Shown: positions 25,862 to 35,334 of the stretch, piece by piece
Position numbering within the stretch: the first letter of the stretch is position 1
Layout of the letters: each line of letters starts with the position of its first letter
Assembly (NCBI RefSeq): GCF_018861125.1
Contig: NZ_JAHKQN010000028.1
Location: 23,823-87,822 of the forward strand
DNA from: Cellulophaga baltica
Lineage (GTDB): Bacteria > Bacteroidota > Bacteroidia > Flavobacteriales > Flavobacteriaceae
DNA: 64,000 nt
Direction: 5' to 3'
Position numbers and translations under genes: made by a program
The notes under the pieces: generated by a model
What the model saw: only the letters and a program-made list of their open reading frames with translations
Told to the model about the DNA's origin: nothing
Database searches by the model: none

Positions 25862-28825
25862 ATGAACATAGAATATCCTTACAATATAAAATCTTTAGCA
25901 GACAGTTTAAAACCTAGTAATAGATTTGGTATATACCCTATTGGTAAATTTAATGCATGGCATGGAGGAATACATATTGAAGGTGACTCACATGTAAAAT
26001 GCATAGCAGATGGTAGGGTTATAGCATACAGGATACCAACTAAATATTTCTATGAAGATATAGGAAAGGGAAAAGACAATCCTAAATATTCTAATGGTTT
26101 TGTATTAATGCAACACCATTATAAGAGCGAAGAGGGTTTAGAGTTTACTTTTTATAGTCTGTACAATCATTTAATGAGTAAAAAGGATTATGAAAAAAAT
26201 GACTATAGCAAGAAAAAAATACCAGACGTTCTCGCTGAATTTTCTTATAAAGTATCAGGCCAAGCCAAAGATGCTATCAATGGATTAGAAGTTTACAAAT
26301 TAAATAGTGAAAAGGAATTAGACAGAACAAATCCTGTTTTTTTAAAATATAAAACAACTGTTGAAACATTAACCAGTAATGGTAAAGAAATACTATTAGA
26401 ATCAAATAAAAAATATAAAAAGATTAAGTGCAAAGATTATGAAGGAAACACACATAGTGATGTTTACGTTTCTAAGCGTCTTATAGTAAATGGTAAGGCT
26501 AATTATAAAGGAGACAAGTCACCTAAGAAGGGAGTTATTGTTTATGAAGAAGCAAAAGACACGTCAGAACAATTAAGAGTTATAGAGAAAAATGCAAAAA
26601 TCAAAATAGATAAAAAAAAGAGTACTAATGAATGGTTAAAGTTAGAAGATGAAGAAGGATTTATTAAAAATGATGATAATCTAACTAAAACCAAAACAAT
26701 TGATGAAGAAAATCTTTTTTTTGATAAAATAGTAAAATCAGATGGACTGCTTAAAGCAGGAACAATTATAGGTCATACAGGTTTGTTTGATTCGCCTAGC
26801 ATTTCACAATACAGAGCGGCACATGTTGAGGTTTTTAGTTTTGAAGATCCAAAAGATTTTTTAAAAGGTGGAAAAGATGCAGAGAAAGAAGAGAATAAAA
26901 AATTCTTAAAAATTGATAAAGGAGCTGAATTACTTCCGAACTTAAAAAAAAGCATTGCCATAAAAAAACACACTCCAGTAAAAATTTTAGAAATTGACGA
27001 CAATTATTGTAAGATACAAATAATTAAACCTAGTGCTGTAGTATTGTACAAACACCTTTATGATGGATATGATAATGGAACAGACCACTATACAATTAAA
27101 GATGATTATACAGAAACTATAGATGGGGTTGAAAAAGAAATTAAATGCTATGAAATTATAAAAGCATTATTCGGTAAATATTTAAAAGCAAGCTCAAAAT
27201 TATATTTTTTAAAATATATAGAAGGCTCATCAGAAGAACGAGAGGCTGAGTTTAGACCTGAACATCATGATAAAACTTTTTGGGTAAAAAATAATGCTGC
27301 TATACAAAAAGAAAATGCAGAAAATGTATTAATAAAACCTATAAAAAATGATGAGTTTACTTTAGCTGAAGATATATCAGAGTATTATATAACAAAACCT
27401 AGTACTGAAAGTGATGCTATTATCACTAAAGAAATCTTTAGAGTTAATAGTACTAGCATACCTAAATACAAAGATGGTGAAAAACAATATTATAAAATAA
27501 CTTATAATTCAAAAGAAGGATGGATTAAAACTGATGACCCAAAAATAACAAAAATATCAGCATTTAATTGGGAAGAATTTGGTTTTGAAGCTATGGATGC
27601 TGGTGACGAATATTGTTATAGTGTAAAAGATGTAAAAAACAACATTGAAACCTCTCCTTTTTTAGAAAAAATCTGGAAAACTATTGATGAAAATAATGAT
27701 AACATTATTGATGAAAATGAATGGAATAGAACAGCAAAAAGTGCAAAAGTATTATCACAGTTCAGCAAATTAGTTTGCAAACATAAAAGTGAATGGAGTT
27801 ATACTGAGTCAGAAATAGAAAAAGAAATAAAAGAATATTATAAAATAGGTTTAAACCAAGCTACTGGGGATAAGAAGAAAACTTTAGAAGCTAAACAGGA
27901 TGAAAATATAGCTTTATTAAAAAAGCGCGTAAAAAACACCTGTTTTTGGGATAAGGTAGAAAAAGGAGAACAGGAAACTAAAAGTACTTTTTCAAATTTA
28001 TCAACACTAACATTACTGCCTGCTGCTTTTATATATTATTATTTTACAAAAGAAGAAAAAAAAGAAGCAGACAAAAAAAATATTAGAAATTTTAAAACTT
28101 CACAAAAAAATGTTTGGCACTTTCATCCAATAGCTTTTGTCGAACATATGAAATTGAATGCGCCATCCGATTGTTACTGTTATAAAATGGGAATTGTCAA
28201 TAGTCCTTGTGGTGGTAAAGGAAAACTTATTGAAGAAAAACATTATGATACTCTTTCACAAGAAATGGGTGTTGAAAAAAATGTATTTAAAGCAGTCGCA
28301 AAGGTGGAGAGTGGAGGACGAAATTCTTTTATTTCCAAAGATCCACAATTGTCAAAAATATTGTATGAAAGGCATAAAGCTTATAAACATACAAAAAAAC
28401 AAAAAGGTAAAGTTAAAGCAGATGAGTTACAAACTTCCAATGACAATTTATTTAATAAAGCTAGAGGTGGATATAAAGGTGGTATTAAAGAGCATGAAAG
28501 ATTAAAAGATGCTTCTGAACTTCTTGATAATAACAGATCTATTCCTATTATGAGTGCATCTTGGGGTAAATTTCAAGTCCTTGGAGAGTATTATACATAT
28601 TTGTATGATTCAGCTGAAGACTTAGAAAAAGCACAAAACATGTGTGAAATACAACAATTTAGATTCTTTAGGACTTATTTAGAGGATGTCGCCCCTTCTA
28701 TAATAAATGCAATGAAGGCCAAGGATTGGAAAAACATAGCAAGACTTTATAATGGCCCTAAATATTACGAAAATGATTATGATAACAAAATGAAAAAAGC
28801 TTATGAAAAATATAATAATAGTTAG
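25862..28825 (+). CDS. T6SS peptidoglycan effector: split M23-like domain, SH3-like region, EF-hand motif, C-terminal N-acetylmuramidase
   Basis: 987 residues, no signal peptide. A LytM/M23-like domain is split: first half at about 25-105 (WHGGIHIEG, ADGRVIAY, YNHLM), second half at about 295-330 (LLKAGTIIGHTG, AAHVEVF). The expected HxxxD appears as H34-x3-H38 and the expected HxH as A-x-H321, so it is probably inactive or altered. An SH3-like region (about 220-275, GVIVYEEAKDTSEQL) is inserted between the halves. An EF-hand-like loop DENNDNIIDENE lies at about 610-621. The motif HFHPIAF (753-759) precedes a C-terminal N-acetylmuramidase domain (PF11860/DUF3380 type): AVAKVESGG with catalytic Glu816, IMSASWGKFQVLG and IARLYNGPKYYENDYD. 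Located directly after PAAR; the 3' end overlaps the immunity candidate by 23 bp. It should cleave the glycan backbone in target periplasms. Confidence 0.88.
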   Translation: MNIEYPYNIKSLADSLKPSNRFGIYPIGKFNAWHGGIHIEGDSHVKCIADGRVIAYRIPTKYFYEDIGKGKDNPKYSNGFVLMQHHYKSEEGLEFTFYSLYNHLMSKKDYEKNDYSKKKIPDVLAEFSYKVSGQAKDAINGLEVYKLNSEKELDRTNPVFLKYKTTVETLTSNGKEILLESNKKYKKIKCKDYEGNTHSDVYVSKRLIVNGKANYKGDKSPKKGVIVYEEAKDTSEQLRVIEKNAKIKIDKKKSTNEWLKLEDEEGFIKNDDNLTKTKTIDEENLFFDKIVKSDGLLKAGTIIGHTGLFDSPSISQYRAAHVEVFSFEDPKDFLKGGKDAEKEENKKFLKIDKGAELLPNLKKSIAIKKHTPVKILEIDDNYCKIQIIKPSAVVLYKHLYDGYDNGTDHYTIKDDYTETIDGVEKEIKCYEIIKALFGKYLKASSKLYFLKYIEGSSEEREAEFRPEHHDKTFWVKNNAAIQKENAENVLIKPIKNDEFTLAEDISEYYITKPSTESDAIITKEIFRVNSTSIPKYKDGEKQYYKITYNSKEGWIKTDDPKITKISAFNWEEFGFEAMDAGDEYCYSVKDVKNNIETSPFLEKIWKTIDENNDNIIDENEWNRTAKSAKVLSQFSKLVCKHKSEWSYTESEIEKEIKEYYKIGLNQATGDKKKTLEAKQDENIALLKKRVKNTCFWDKVEKGEQETKSTFSNLSTLTLLPAAFIYYYFTKEEKKEADKKNIRNFKTSQKNVWHFHPIAFVEHMKLNAPSDCYCYKMGIVNSPCGGKGKLIEEKHYDTLSQEMGVEKNVFKAVAKVESGGRNSFISKDPQLSKILYERHKAYKHTKKQKGKVKADELQTSNDNLFNKARGGYKGGIKEHERLKDASELLDNNRSIPIMSASWGKFQVLGEYYTYLYDSAEDLEKAQNMCEIQQFRFFRTYLEDVAPSIINAMKAKDWKNIARLYNGPKYYENDYDNKMKKAYEKYNNS

Positions 28826-29306
28826 TTTTTATTTTTTTTTAATTTTATCTTCTTGTAAAATGAAAAATAATCATTCAGAAGAAATAAATGAAAATATAAA
28901 TAATCAAAAAGAATTAGATTCACTTACAAAAATAACTGAGAATACTAACCGCAAGAGCTATCAAAAAAAAAATAGCATAAGTATTTCAATAGATACTATA
29001 AACTCAAATATAATTTATATTCTTAATTTAAAGAATAAATTATGTTCGCAGAGCGAAACTATTTTAACACATACTCTAATGGAATCAAATTTTCATAATT
29101 TGGAATTGGAGGGAAATAATATATTTTATGAGTATGAAAGTGTAAGACCTGTTTATTATAAAATTATTTATTTTAATGATTCATTAGAAATTATAGACTC
29201 AATTGAAACTGGAAATTTTAATATGGAAAAATCTGATTATGACATAAAGATTGAAAAAAAACGGATAAATGTTTGTGATCAAAAAATTGATTTAATTTTA
29301 AATTAA
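28803..29306 (+). CDS. Lipoprotein, probable immunity protein of the muramidase effector
   Basis: 167 residues. SPII signal FYFFLILSSC (Cys18), then a polar, Asn/Lys-rich soluble domain ending in a possible small beta domain; no family recognised. Its start lies inside the last 23 bp of the effector gene, so the two are translationally coupled. A periplasm-facing lipoprotein is what one expects for protection against a peptidoglycan-cutting toxin. Immunity role inferred. Confidence 0.7.
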   Translation: MKNIIIVSFYFFLILSSCKMKNNHSEEINENINNQKELDSLTKITENTNRKSYQKKNSISISIDTINSNIIYILNLKNKLCSQSETILTHTLMESNFHNLELEGNNIFYEYESVRPVYYKIIYFNDSLEIIDSIETGNFNMEKSDYDIKIEKKRINVCDQKIDLILN

Positions 29307-29314
29307 TTTATAGA

Positions 29315-29344
29315 CCCCGCTAGCGCTCTTTTGCAACAAGTGCC
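29315..29344. repeat. REP-like element, diverged copy
   Basis: ccccgctagcgctc..ttgcaacaagtgcc: same left and right borders as the REP-like palindromes at 32226, 33189, 34212 and 35512, with a different stem. It marks the left edge of the first GH19 effector cassette. Confidence 0.6.
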
Positions 29345-29394
29345 TTATCAAGTAAGAAGGCAACTATTTTAATTAGCTTTTGTACTTTTAAGTA

Positions 29395-31284
29395 ATGAGT
29401 ATTAAGAATAAACCGCTTAAACTTAACGGTGCTAAATTGGTATGCAAGCATACTTTAGAATGGGCTTATACACCAAAACAAATAAGTGACGAGGTTAGTA
29501 AAATTTACGATTAATATATAAGCTTAGAAGACCCTAGTGTTGAAAGTGAATTAAAAAAATTAAAAAAAGAAAAATTACAAGGTTTAGAAGAACAGGTAGA
29601 AAAAATGATGTTTTGGGAAGAATTAAAAGGAAAGACATATATACCACCAGAACCAGAGAATAAAAAAAGAAAAAAACAAGAACCTTTAAATTTGGAAGTA
29701 TTTGGTATATTAGATAGTCCATACGCACTTACTCCAGCTGATGATCAGGGCCTGAATGAAATTACAGCTGATCCTGTTCAAAATGATATTCATGCACCAC
29801 AACCTGAAACAACACAACCTGAAACTCTAGAAGCAACTGAAACTACAGAAATAGAAGAAGTAAAAGCCCCTAAACGTTTAATGCCTACCGCAAATGATGT
29901 ATACCACTTCCACCCTATTGCTTTTATAAACCACATGAAACTGGTGTTTGGAGAGCAAACTGGAGAATGTCATTGTAATCGTGATTTAACAACTGAAGAA
30001 TTTAAAAATATATTTATTCAAGTTCGTAAGAGTGAGAAACTTGGGAAAGGAATCTTGAACCATAGTAATTGTGCTATTCCAAGTAATGATAAAACTTTTG
30101 AAAGGTTAACGGAAGAATTTAATAAAACAACAAGGAAATACGGAATAAATCAATGTATTCAGAAAATTCATTTTATTTCTCAGATATATTGGGAATCAGC
30201 ACGATTTACTACAGGTTTAGAGTTTGCAGATGGTACAGGATATAATCCTGGACAACATAGAGATGCAGCAAAAATGGGACATACAGTAGCTGGAGATGGC
30301 CCTAAATATAAAGGGCGTGGATTTATGCAATTGACTTGGCGAAAGTCGCAAATAGAATATCTAAAATATGCAGCTAAAAAAGAAGGTACGTTAAAAGGTA
30401 AGACAGATACAGAACTTGAGTTGCGAAGTAATAATTATGAGAAGTATATTTCAGATAATCTTTTCTATGCAATGGATTCTGCTGGATGGTTCTGGTCTAA
30501 TTATAAAAAAGCAGGTTCAAAATATTCAGAATTAAAAGGTAAACCATTAAATGACATAGCTTTGCACGGTGATACATATATAAATTATATATCTACGTTA
30601 GTTAATGGAGGTGGTAGTGGGAAATCTGAACGAAAAAAATATTATGGAATATTAAAAAATATTTTTAAATATGATTTTGTTTGTGTCAACAATGAAAATA
30701 AACAAGAATTAGAGTCAAGTGATTTTGCTCCTTGGGTTAAATATATATACCAAGAATTTGCAGAATATAAAGGTTTAAATGAAGTTGAATCTCCGTTAAA
30801 AGAAAGAATAATAGAATATCATAAACCTGGAAGAAAAAGTGGGGACCATAGTATATCATGGTGTGCGTCTTTTGTGTATTGATGTTTTGTTCAAGCAGGA
30901 TATTCTAATATTAATACAGGTTCTAATTGGTATGCATTTGACTGGGCACCAGAAGGTAATGTTAAGGCGTCAGATAAAAATGTAGCTGGACTTACAGGTT
31001 GGAAAGAAGGTGAGGAATGTGAAGCATTTGTAGGTGCAGTTATAGTATTAAATTATTCTCATTGTGCAGTTATCGTTGGGAAAAATACCACGCTAGAAAA
31101 ATATGTTTATATAGGTGGAAATCAAGGTGATGGAACTATTTCTGGAGCTCAGCAAATAAAGTATGGAACTGTCACAATAGGTAATGAATACGCTATAATG
31201 AAACCTATAAAATATACTCCATCTTCTTATGAGCTTCCTGAGATGAATAAGAATGAAGATGGTAGTTATGCATCAACACACTAA
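29395..31284 (+). pseudogene. GH19-type + CHAP-like T6SS effector interrupted by two nonsense codons
   Basis: One reading frame runs from the ATG at 29395 (MSIKNKPLKLNGAKLVCKH) to the stop at 31282-31284 but is broken by TAA at 29512-29514 (where the paralogue at 35507 has TAT) and TGA at 30880-30882 (expected TGG). The intact middle piece, 29605-30882, encodes 425 residues: a Glu/Thr/Pro-rich linker, HFHPIAFINHMK, then a GH19/chitinase-like lysozyme domain with YWESARF (Glu197 counted from 29605) and YKGRGFMQLTW. Past the TGA the frame continues with CFVQAGYSN, HCAVIVGK and GGNQGDGTISGA; with the preceding SWCASFV this is a TIGR02594/CHAP-type amidase. So a bifunctional glycan- and peptide-cutting effector has decayed, unless the stops are sequence errors. 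Confidence 0.75.
29448..29940 (+). repeat. Effector 5' repeat, copy 1 (copy 2 at about 35551-36035)
   Basis: From tagaatgggcttatacacc to the HFHPIAF coding region the two GH19 effector genes are almost identical at the DNA level, apart from small in-frame indels. They diverge immediately after the HFHPIAF motif. This conserved part probably encodes the loading or recognition segment. Confidence 0.85.
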
Positions 31285-31294
31285 ATATACTAAA

Positions 31295-31750
31295 ATGAAT
31301 AAATTTCTTATTACAGTTGTATTATTACCTCTATTAATTGCTACAGGATGCAAAAAGAAGAAGGAGGAGAATTTAAAAGAGGATGTGAAAAAAGAAACGA
31401 ATACTATTGTTAAAAATCCAAATTGTTTTACGCAAAATGATATTATAACGTTAAATAGTCACTATTTTGAAATAGAAAAGGTTCTAAAGCAGGGGGGGGA
31501 TTTTGATTTAAAAAAGTCAAATGTTTTTTACACAAAAAAACATAGTGATTTGATTTTAAGAAAACTGAAAGAAAGCAAGTGCTCGGCAAGACCTATTAAA
31601 TATTCTGGAAAATGTTTAGAAACTATAAGTTTTTATATAGACTACAAAGAGATTTTTGAAACAGATGATGGAGATCATTTGGCAGAAGAAACATATGAAA
31701 TAATATTGTCTAAGAAGAATAATAAGTTTTTTTCTAAAACTTCTTTATAA
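31295..31750 (+). CDS. Lipoprotein, immunity candidate of the GH19/CHAP effector; contains a G8 tract
   Basis: 151 residues from the ATG at 31295 (MNKFLITVVLLPLLIATGC, Cys19); an earlier in-frame ATG at 31253 lies inside the effector remnant and would spoil the signal peptide. The mature part begins with a Lys/Glu-rich stretch and contains four more cysteines; no family recognised. Starts 10 bp after the effector stop. A run of eight G at 31492-31499 is remarkable in this AT-rich DNA and would be a slippage site. Confidence 0.65.
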   Translation: MNKFLITVVLLPLLIATGCKKKKEENLKEDVKKETNTIVKNPNCFTQNDIITLNSHYFEIEKVLKQGGDFDLKKSNVFYTKKHSDLILRKLKESKCSARPIKYSGKCLETISFYIDYKEIFETDDGDHLAEETYEIILSKKNNKFFSKTSL

Positions 31751-31759
31751 TAGTACTAT

Positions 31760-32218
31760 ATGAAATTTAAGCTAACATTTTGTTTTTTACTAATATTTAT
31801 TTTTTTGGTTTCTTGTAAGCTGAAAACCAAAGAAGTAATAAATGTAGGTAACGATGATATAAAGGATGTTTTAGTAGAAGAAGGGGAGATCTTCATCTTT
31901 TTAAAAGATAAGGTGCTTTTAAAGTTTAATTTTTCTTCATTTTTAGATAGTGAATCTGAGTATTACTTTAGTAGAGATACTTTAAAAGTCCATGAATACG
32001 ATTCCAGTTATGGGAATTTTGTAGACTGGAATTTTATCTATAAGGATAGTACATTATTTTTAAAAAATCTTAAAGCTTTTTTTCCATTTAAGCAAGATAT
32101 TTTAGGGCGTAATAAATACTGTATAATGGATAGTTTGAATATGGATATTCGCACTATAGATAGTGAGCAGTTATTTGAAGAGTTCAATACAGAAAAGTAT
32201 TGTGAATTAAGGAAATAG
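31760..32218 (+). CDS. Lipoprotein of unknown function, second immunity candidate
   Basis: 152 residues. SPII signal FLLIFIFLVSC (Cys19). The soluble part (VEEGEIFIFLKDKVLLKFNF, FVDWNFIYKDSTLFLKNL) looks like a small beta domain. Nine bp after the previous lipoprotein gene and followed by a REP-like element, so it closes this cassette. Could protect against the second catalytic activity of the two-domain effector; inference only. Confidence 0.6.
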   Translation: MKFKLTFCFLLIFIFLVSCKLKTKEVINVGNDDIKDVLVEEGEIFIFLKDKVLLKFNFSSFLDSESEYYFSRDTLKVHEYDSSYGNFVDWNFIYKDSTLFLKNLKAFFPFKQDILGRNKYCIMDSLNMDIRTIDSEQLFEEFNTEKYCELRK

Positions 32219-32225
32219 TATAAAG

Positions 32226-32261
32226 CCCCCGCTAGCGTAAGCGTCTCGCTTGTGCCGTTAC
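32226..32261. repeat. REP-like palindrome, copy A
   Basis: cccccgctagcgtaagcg-tct-cgcttgtgccgttac: an imperfect hairpin followed by about 140 bp (to 32400) that is almost identical upstream of all three YARHG genes. Confidence 0.8.
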
Positions 32262-32400
32262 AGCTTTGAATAAAATAATTTTCATCACTTATTTCTTTTA
32301 CTCTTATGTATCTTACTTACTCGATTACGAGCGTAATGCTTTTTAATCAAGGAGTTTGGATAGGATATTTTAGACCTAAAAATTACACAAAACAATTATA

Positions 32401-33158
32401 ATGAAAAAAATTATATTATTTACATTACTATGTAGCATTTTGTCATGTAAAGGACAAATAGAAAAAGAAGAAGTAGTTTCATCATTTGAGTATTTATCAG
32501 AAGAAGTATTAAAGACTAAATCAAAAGAAGAATTAGGTTTACTCCGTAACGAAGTTTATGCTAGAAAAGGTTATGTTTTTAAAAGTAAAGATTTAAACGA
32601 TTTCTTTAAAAAAAAAGCTGGTATTCACCAAATAAATTAGTTAAAATTTCTTTATCAGATACTGAAAAAGATTATCTTGATGAGATTAAATTTCTTAAAA
32701 AAAATAATTACTCTTTAACTAATACTTGTGAAAGTTGGCCATATAGTAATTTATACCCACTAACAGGTGAGAAAATATTATCTAAAGAAACTCAACTTAT
32801 ACTAAAAGGTTCCGAATTAGATGATTTTGAATATCTAGAAAAATTTAGAAATTATACTTGTGAAGGTAAAGGACCATTTTTCTATAAGATAAATTGTAAA
32901 AAAGATTTTTTCTATATATTAATGGTAACTTATTGTACTGATTCTGAATATGTTTTTATTTCAACTAATAAATTGGACAGGGATGATGTTTTAGAAATAT
33001 ATGGGTTAAGAGGTGATTTATGGGATAATATTAACAAGGATTTTATTTTAAATAGAAACATTTTAGAACTAAATACAATAAAAACTGAAGAAAATATTGA
33101 TACTGAAAAACTAATAAATAAATACAAACTTACTGATACTGGTTTGATTGAATTATAA
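32401..33158 (+). pseudogene. YARHG-domain lipoprotein, copy 1, frameshifted at an A tract
   Basis: The first frame encodes MKKIILFTLLCSILSCKGQ (SPII, Cys16) and the YARHG core LLRNEVYARKGYVFKSKDL, but runs into a stop at 32640. The other frame from 32616 continues the homology exactly (SWYSPNKLVKISLSDTEKDY, compare SWYKPNPNISLSFTEKESSY in copy 2) to the stop at 33158. The shift lies in nine A residues at 32608-32616; one more A would restore a protein of about 252 residues. It may be a pseudogene, a phase-variable gene or a sequencing error. Confidence 0.75.
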
Positions 33159-33188
33159 TTTTTTTTTAATAAAGATTAAACCCGATAT

Positions 33189-33224
33189 CCCCTGCTAGCT
33201 CAAGCGTCTGGCTTGTGCCGTTAC
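33189..33224. repeat. REP-like palindrome, copy B
   Basis: cccctgctagctcaagcg-tct-ggcttgtgccgttac; the most mutated of the four full copies. It separates YARHG copies 1 and 2. Confidence 0.75.
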
Positions 33225-33363
33225 TGCTTTAATAATAATATTTTTCATCATCGATTTCTTTTACTCTTTTGTATCTTACTTACTCGATTACGAGCGTAAT
33301 GCTTTTTAATCAAGGAGTTTGGATAGGATATTTTAGATTCAGAAATTAGACAAAACAACTATA

Positions 33364-34122
33364 ATGAAGAAAATTATATTATTTACATTACTCTGTACTG
33401 TTTTGTCTTGTAGAGGGCAAACAGAATCAAAAGAACTAATTTCATCTTTTGAGTATTTAACGGAAGAAGTATTAAAAACAAAATCTAAAAAAGAATTAGG
33501 TTTACTCCGCAACGAAGTTTATGCTAGAAAAGGTTATGTTTTTAAAAATGATGATTTAAATACTTATTTCGAAACTAAATCATGGTATAAACCTAATCCA
33601 AATATTTCTTTATCATTTACTGAAAAAGAAAGTAGTTATATTTCTAAAATAAAGACCTTAGAAGAGGTAGAAAATGATTCCTCAATAGTTAATTGTATTA
33701 ATTATTATGATCATAATAAATCAAAGATATACCCCTTGTCGGGTTCTAAAATAGAAAATGAGGAACTTCCAAACGGACTAATTGATATTGAGTTAAGTCA
33801 TGACAGCCTTAAACCGGAAATAAAAGAAATTTTGTTTGATGGATCTATTTTTAATCTTGATTGTCTAAATCCTAACAAATATAGATTTATAATTACAGCA
33901 TATCCAAATCAAAATCTACACTCATATTTAGTTATTGGTGACTTGATCGAAATCAAAAAACTTTATGGTAGTTTTGGCCCTTATAACAATCATAAAGAAT
34001 ATGATTTTGTATTAAATCACAAGGATTTAGAAATTACTATAGAAGATTGGGAACGAGACAAAAAAGTATCAACTAAGGTTGAAAAATACAAGCTTACAGA
34101 TACAGGTTTAGTTAAGTTGTAA
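33364..34122 (+). CDS. YARHG-domain lipoprotein, copy 2
   Basis: 252 residues. SPII signal (FTLLCTVLSC, Cys16). Residues about 25-75 form the YARHG domain (LLRNEVYARKGYVF, LNTYFETKSWYKP), a small extracytoplasmic domain found in Bacteroidota and Firmicutes envelope proteins. The C-terminal 170 residues are unrecognised and differ strongly from copies 1 and 3, while the upstream region and first 60 residues are nearly identical. No effector gene accompanies it, so it looks like part of an orphan immunity array, acquired or retained to resist foreign wall-targeting effectors. Role inferred. Confidence 0.7.
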   Translation: MKKIILFTLLCTVLSCRGQTESKELISSFEYLTEEVLKTKSKKELGLLRNEVYARKGYVFKNDDLNTYFETKSWYKPNPNISLSFTEKESSYISKIKTLEEVENDSSIVNCINYYDHNKSKIYPLSGSKIENEELPNGLIDIELSHDSLKPEIKEILFDGSIFNLDCLNPNKYRFIITAYPNQNLHSYLVIGDLIEIKKLYGSFGPYNNHKEYDFVLNHKDLEITIEDWERDKKVSTKVEKYKLTDTGLVKL

Positions 34123-34211
34123 ATTTTTACTCTCTTACGCTCGTTTGTAACAAGTGCCATATCGAGTAAGAAAACATCAATTAAAATTATAAATGTTTTA
34201 GTTAACTTTCG

Positions 34212-34247
34212 CCCCCGCTAGCGCAAGCGTCTCGCTTGTGCCGTTAC
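34212..34247. repeat. REP-like palindrome, copy C
   Basis: cccccgctagcgcaagcg-tct-cgcttgtgccgttac. Separates YARHG copies 2 and 3; a further degraded piece (cgtttgtaacaagtgcc) lies at about 34143-34159. Confidence 0.8.
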
Positions 34248-34386
34248 AGCTTTGAATAAAATAATTTTCATCACTTATTTCTTTTACTCTTATGTATCTT
34301 ACTTACTCGATTACGAGCGTAATGCTTTTTAATCAAGGAGTTTGGATAGGATATTTTAGATTCAGAAATTAGACAAAACAACTATA

Positions 34387-35232
34387 ATGAAGAAAATTAT
34401 ATTATTTACATTACTCTGTACTGTTTTGTCTTGTAGAGGGCAAACAGAATCAAAAGAACTAATTTCATCTTTTGAGTATTTATCAGAAGAAGTATTAAAA
34501 ACAAAAACCGAAGAAGATTTATGCTTGCTTAGAAATGAAGTTTTTGCACGTAAAGGTTATGTTTTTAAAAATGAGGATTTAAATACTTATTTTAAAACTA
34601 AAACTTGGTATAAACCTAATAATAAATTAAACCCTGAATCTTTAAATTTTTCAGAAAAAGAGAAAAATTATATAAATCAAATCAAATACATCGAGGAAGA
34701 TTTCTTTAATAAGAAAGAAGTTAGTAGCTCAATAATGTGTATCGATCATTTAGCTAAAACTAATTCAAATATATACCCAATCACAGAAAACAAATTAAAC
34801 TCTGATAAATACTATGAACTATTAAAACCTATAGATTACAATTCAGATAATAGAAAAAAAATCGCTGAAATATTTTATGATGAAGGCTTGGTTTGCGATA
34901 TCACTTGTAATCCGATTGGCATTAAATATAAACTAATATCCTATTTTAAAGTTGGTGAACAGCACATGGTTAGGCTAGCTACTATTAAGGATAATAAAAT
35001 AGAATATATAAAACTTTACGAGACTATTATTAATGTAAATGGTTACAGTTTTAATTCAGGTTATTATGATATAGATTTCAAGCTGGATGTTGATTCGTTA
35101 GAAGTATATAAAATTTTCAAAATATGGGACAAAGAAAATAGTACAGAAGAAAATCGATATCCTATTAAAGAACTTCGAAGAGAAGTAATTAAATATAAAC
35201 TAACAGAAAACGGTTTAACCGAGTTAGAATAA
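34387..35232 (+). CDS. YARHG-domain lipoprotein, copy 3
   Basis: 281 residues. Signal peptide and first 40 residues identical to copy 2 (Cys16), then the YARHG domain (LLRNEVFARKGYVF, LNTYFKTKTWYKP) and a C-terminal region of about 200 residues unlike copy 2. End KYKLTENGLTELE aligns with KYKLTDTGLVKL of copy 2, so both ends are conserved and the middle varies. Third member of the tandem array; same inferred immunity role. Confidence 0.7.
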   Translation: MKKIILFTLLCTVLSCRGQTESKELISSFEYLSEEVLKTKTEEDLCLLRNEVFARKGYVFKNEDLNTYFKTKTWYKPNNKLNPESLNFSEKEKNYINQIKYIEEDFFNKKEVSSSIMCIDHLAKTNSNIYPITENKLNSDKYYELLKPIDYNSDNRKKIAEIFYDEGLVCDITCNPIGIKYKLISYFKVGEQHMVRLATIKDNKIEYIKLYETIINVNGYSFNSGYYDIDFKLDVDSLEVYKIFKIWDKENSTEENRYPIKELRREVIKYKLTENGLTELE

Positions 35233-35248
35233 AAACTTTCTCCCTAGC

Positions 35249-35272
35249 GCGCCAAATCCGCAACCCTGGCGC
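35249..35272. repeat. Palindrome upstream of the transposase remnant
   Basis: gcgcca (35249-35254) and tggcgc (35267-35272) form a stem just 5' of the RAYT-like remnant, the place where REP sequences often flank their transposase gene. Confidence 0.5.
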
Positions 35273-35334
35273 ACTTCTGTGAAGTGTGTCTAATTTTCTT
35301 TAGTATTTGCAATGCAATTTATTATCTTGAAACA

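Noticed and set aside
28158-28505. 115-codon plus-strand frame
   Set aside because: Out-of-frame reading inside the muramidase domain; the overlapping frame has clear catalytic motifs.
14590-28825. Contractile prophage instead of T6SS
   Set aside because: ClpV, TssK, TssN, TssO and Hcp are present; no capsid, terminase, tail-fibre, integrase or lysis genes.
29512-30882. Alternative genetic code or stop-codon recoding
   Set aside because: TAA and TGA end nearly all other genes here normally, and the paralogue has sense codons, so decay or error is simpler.
32922-33158. Independent 78-codon gene
   Set aside because: It is the C-terminal part of the frameshifted YARHG lipoprotein 1, in the frame that continues the homology.
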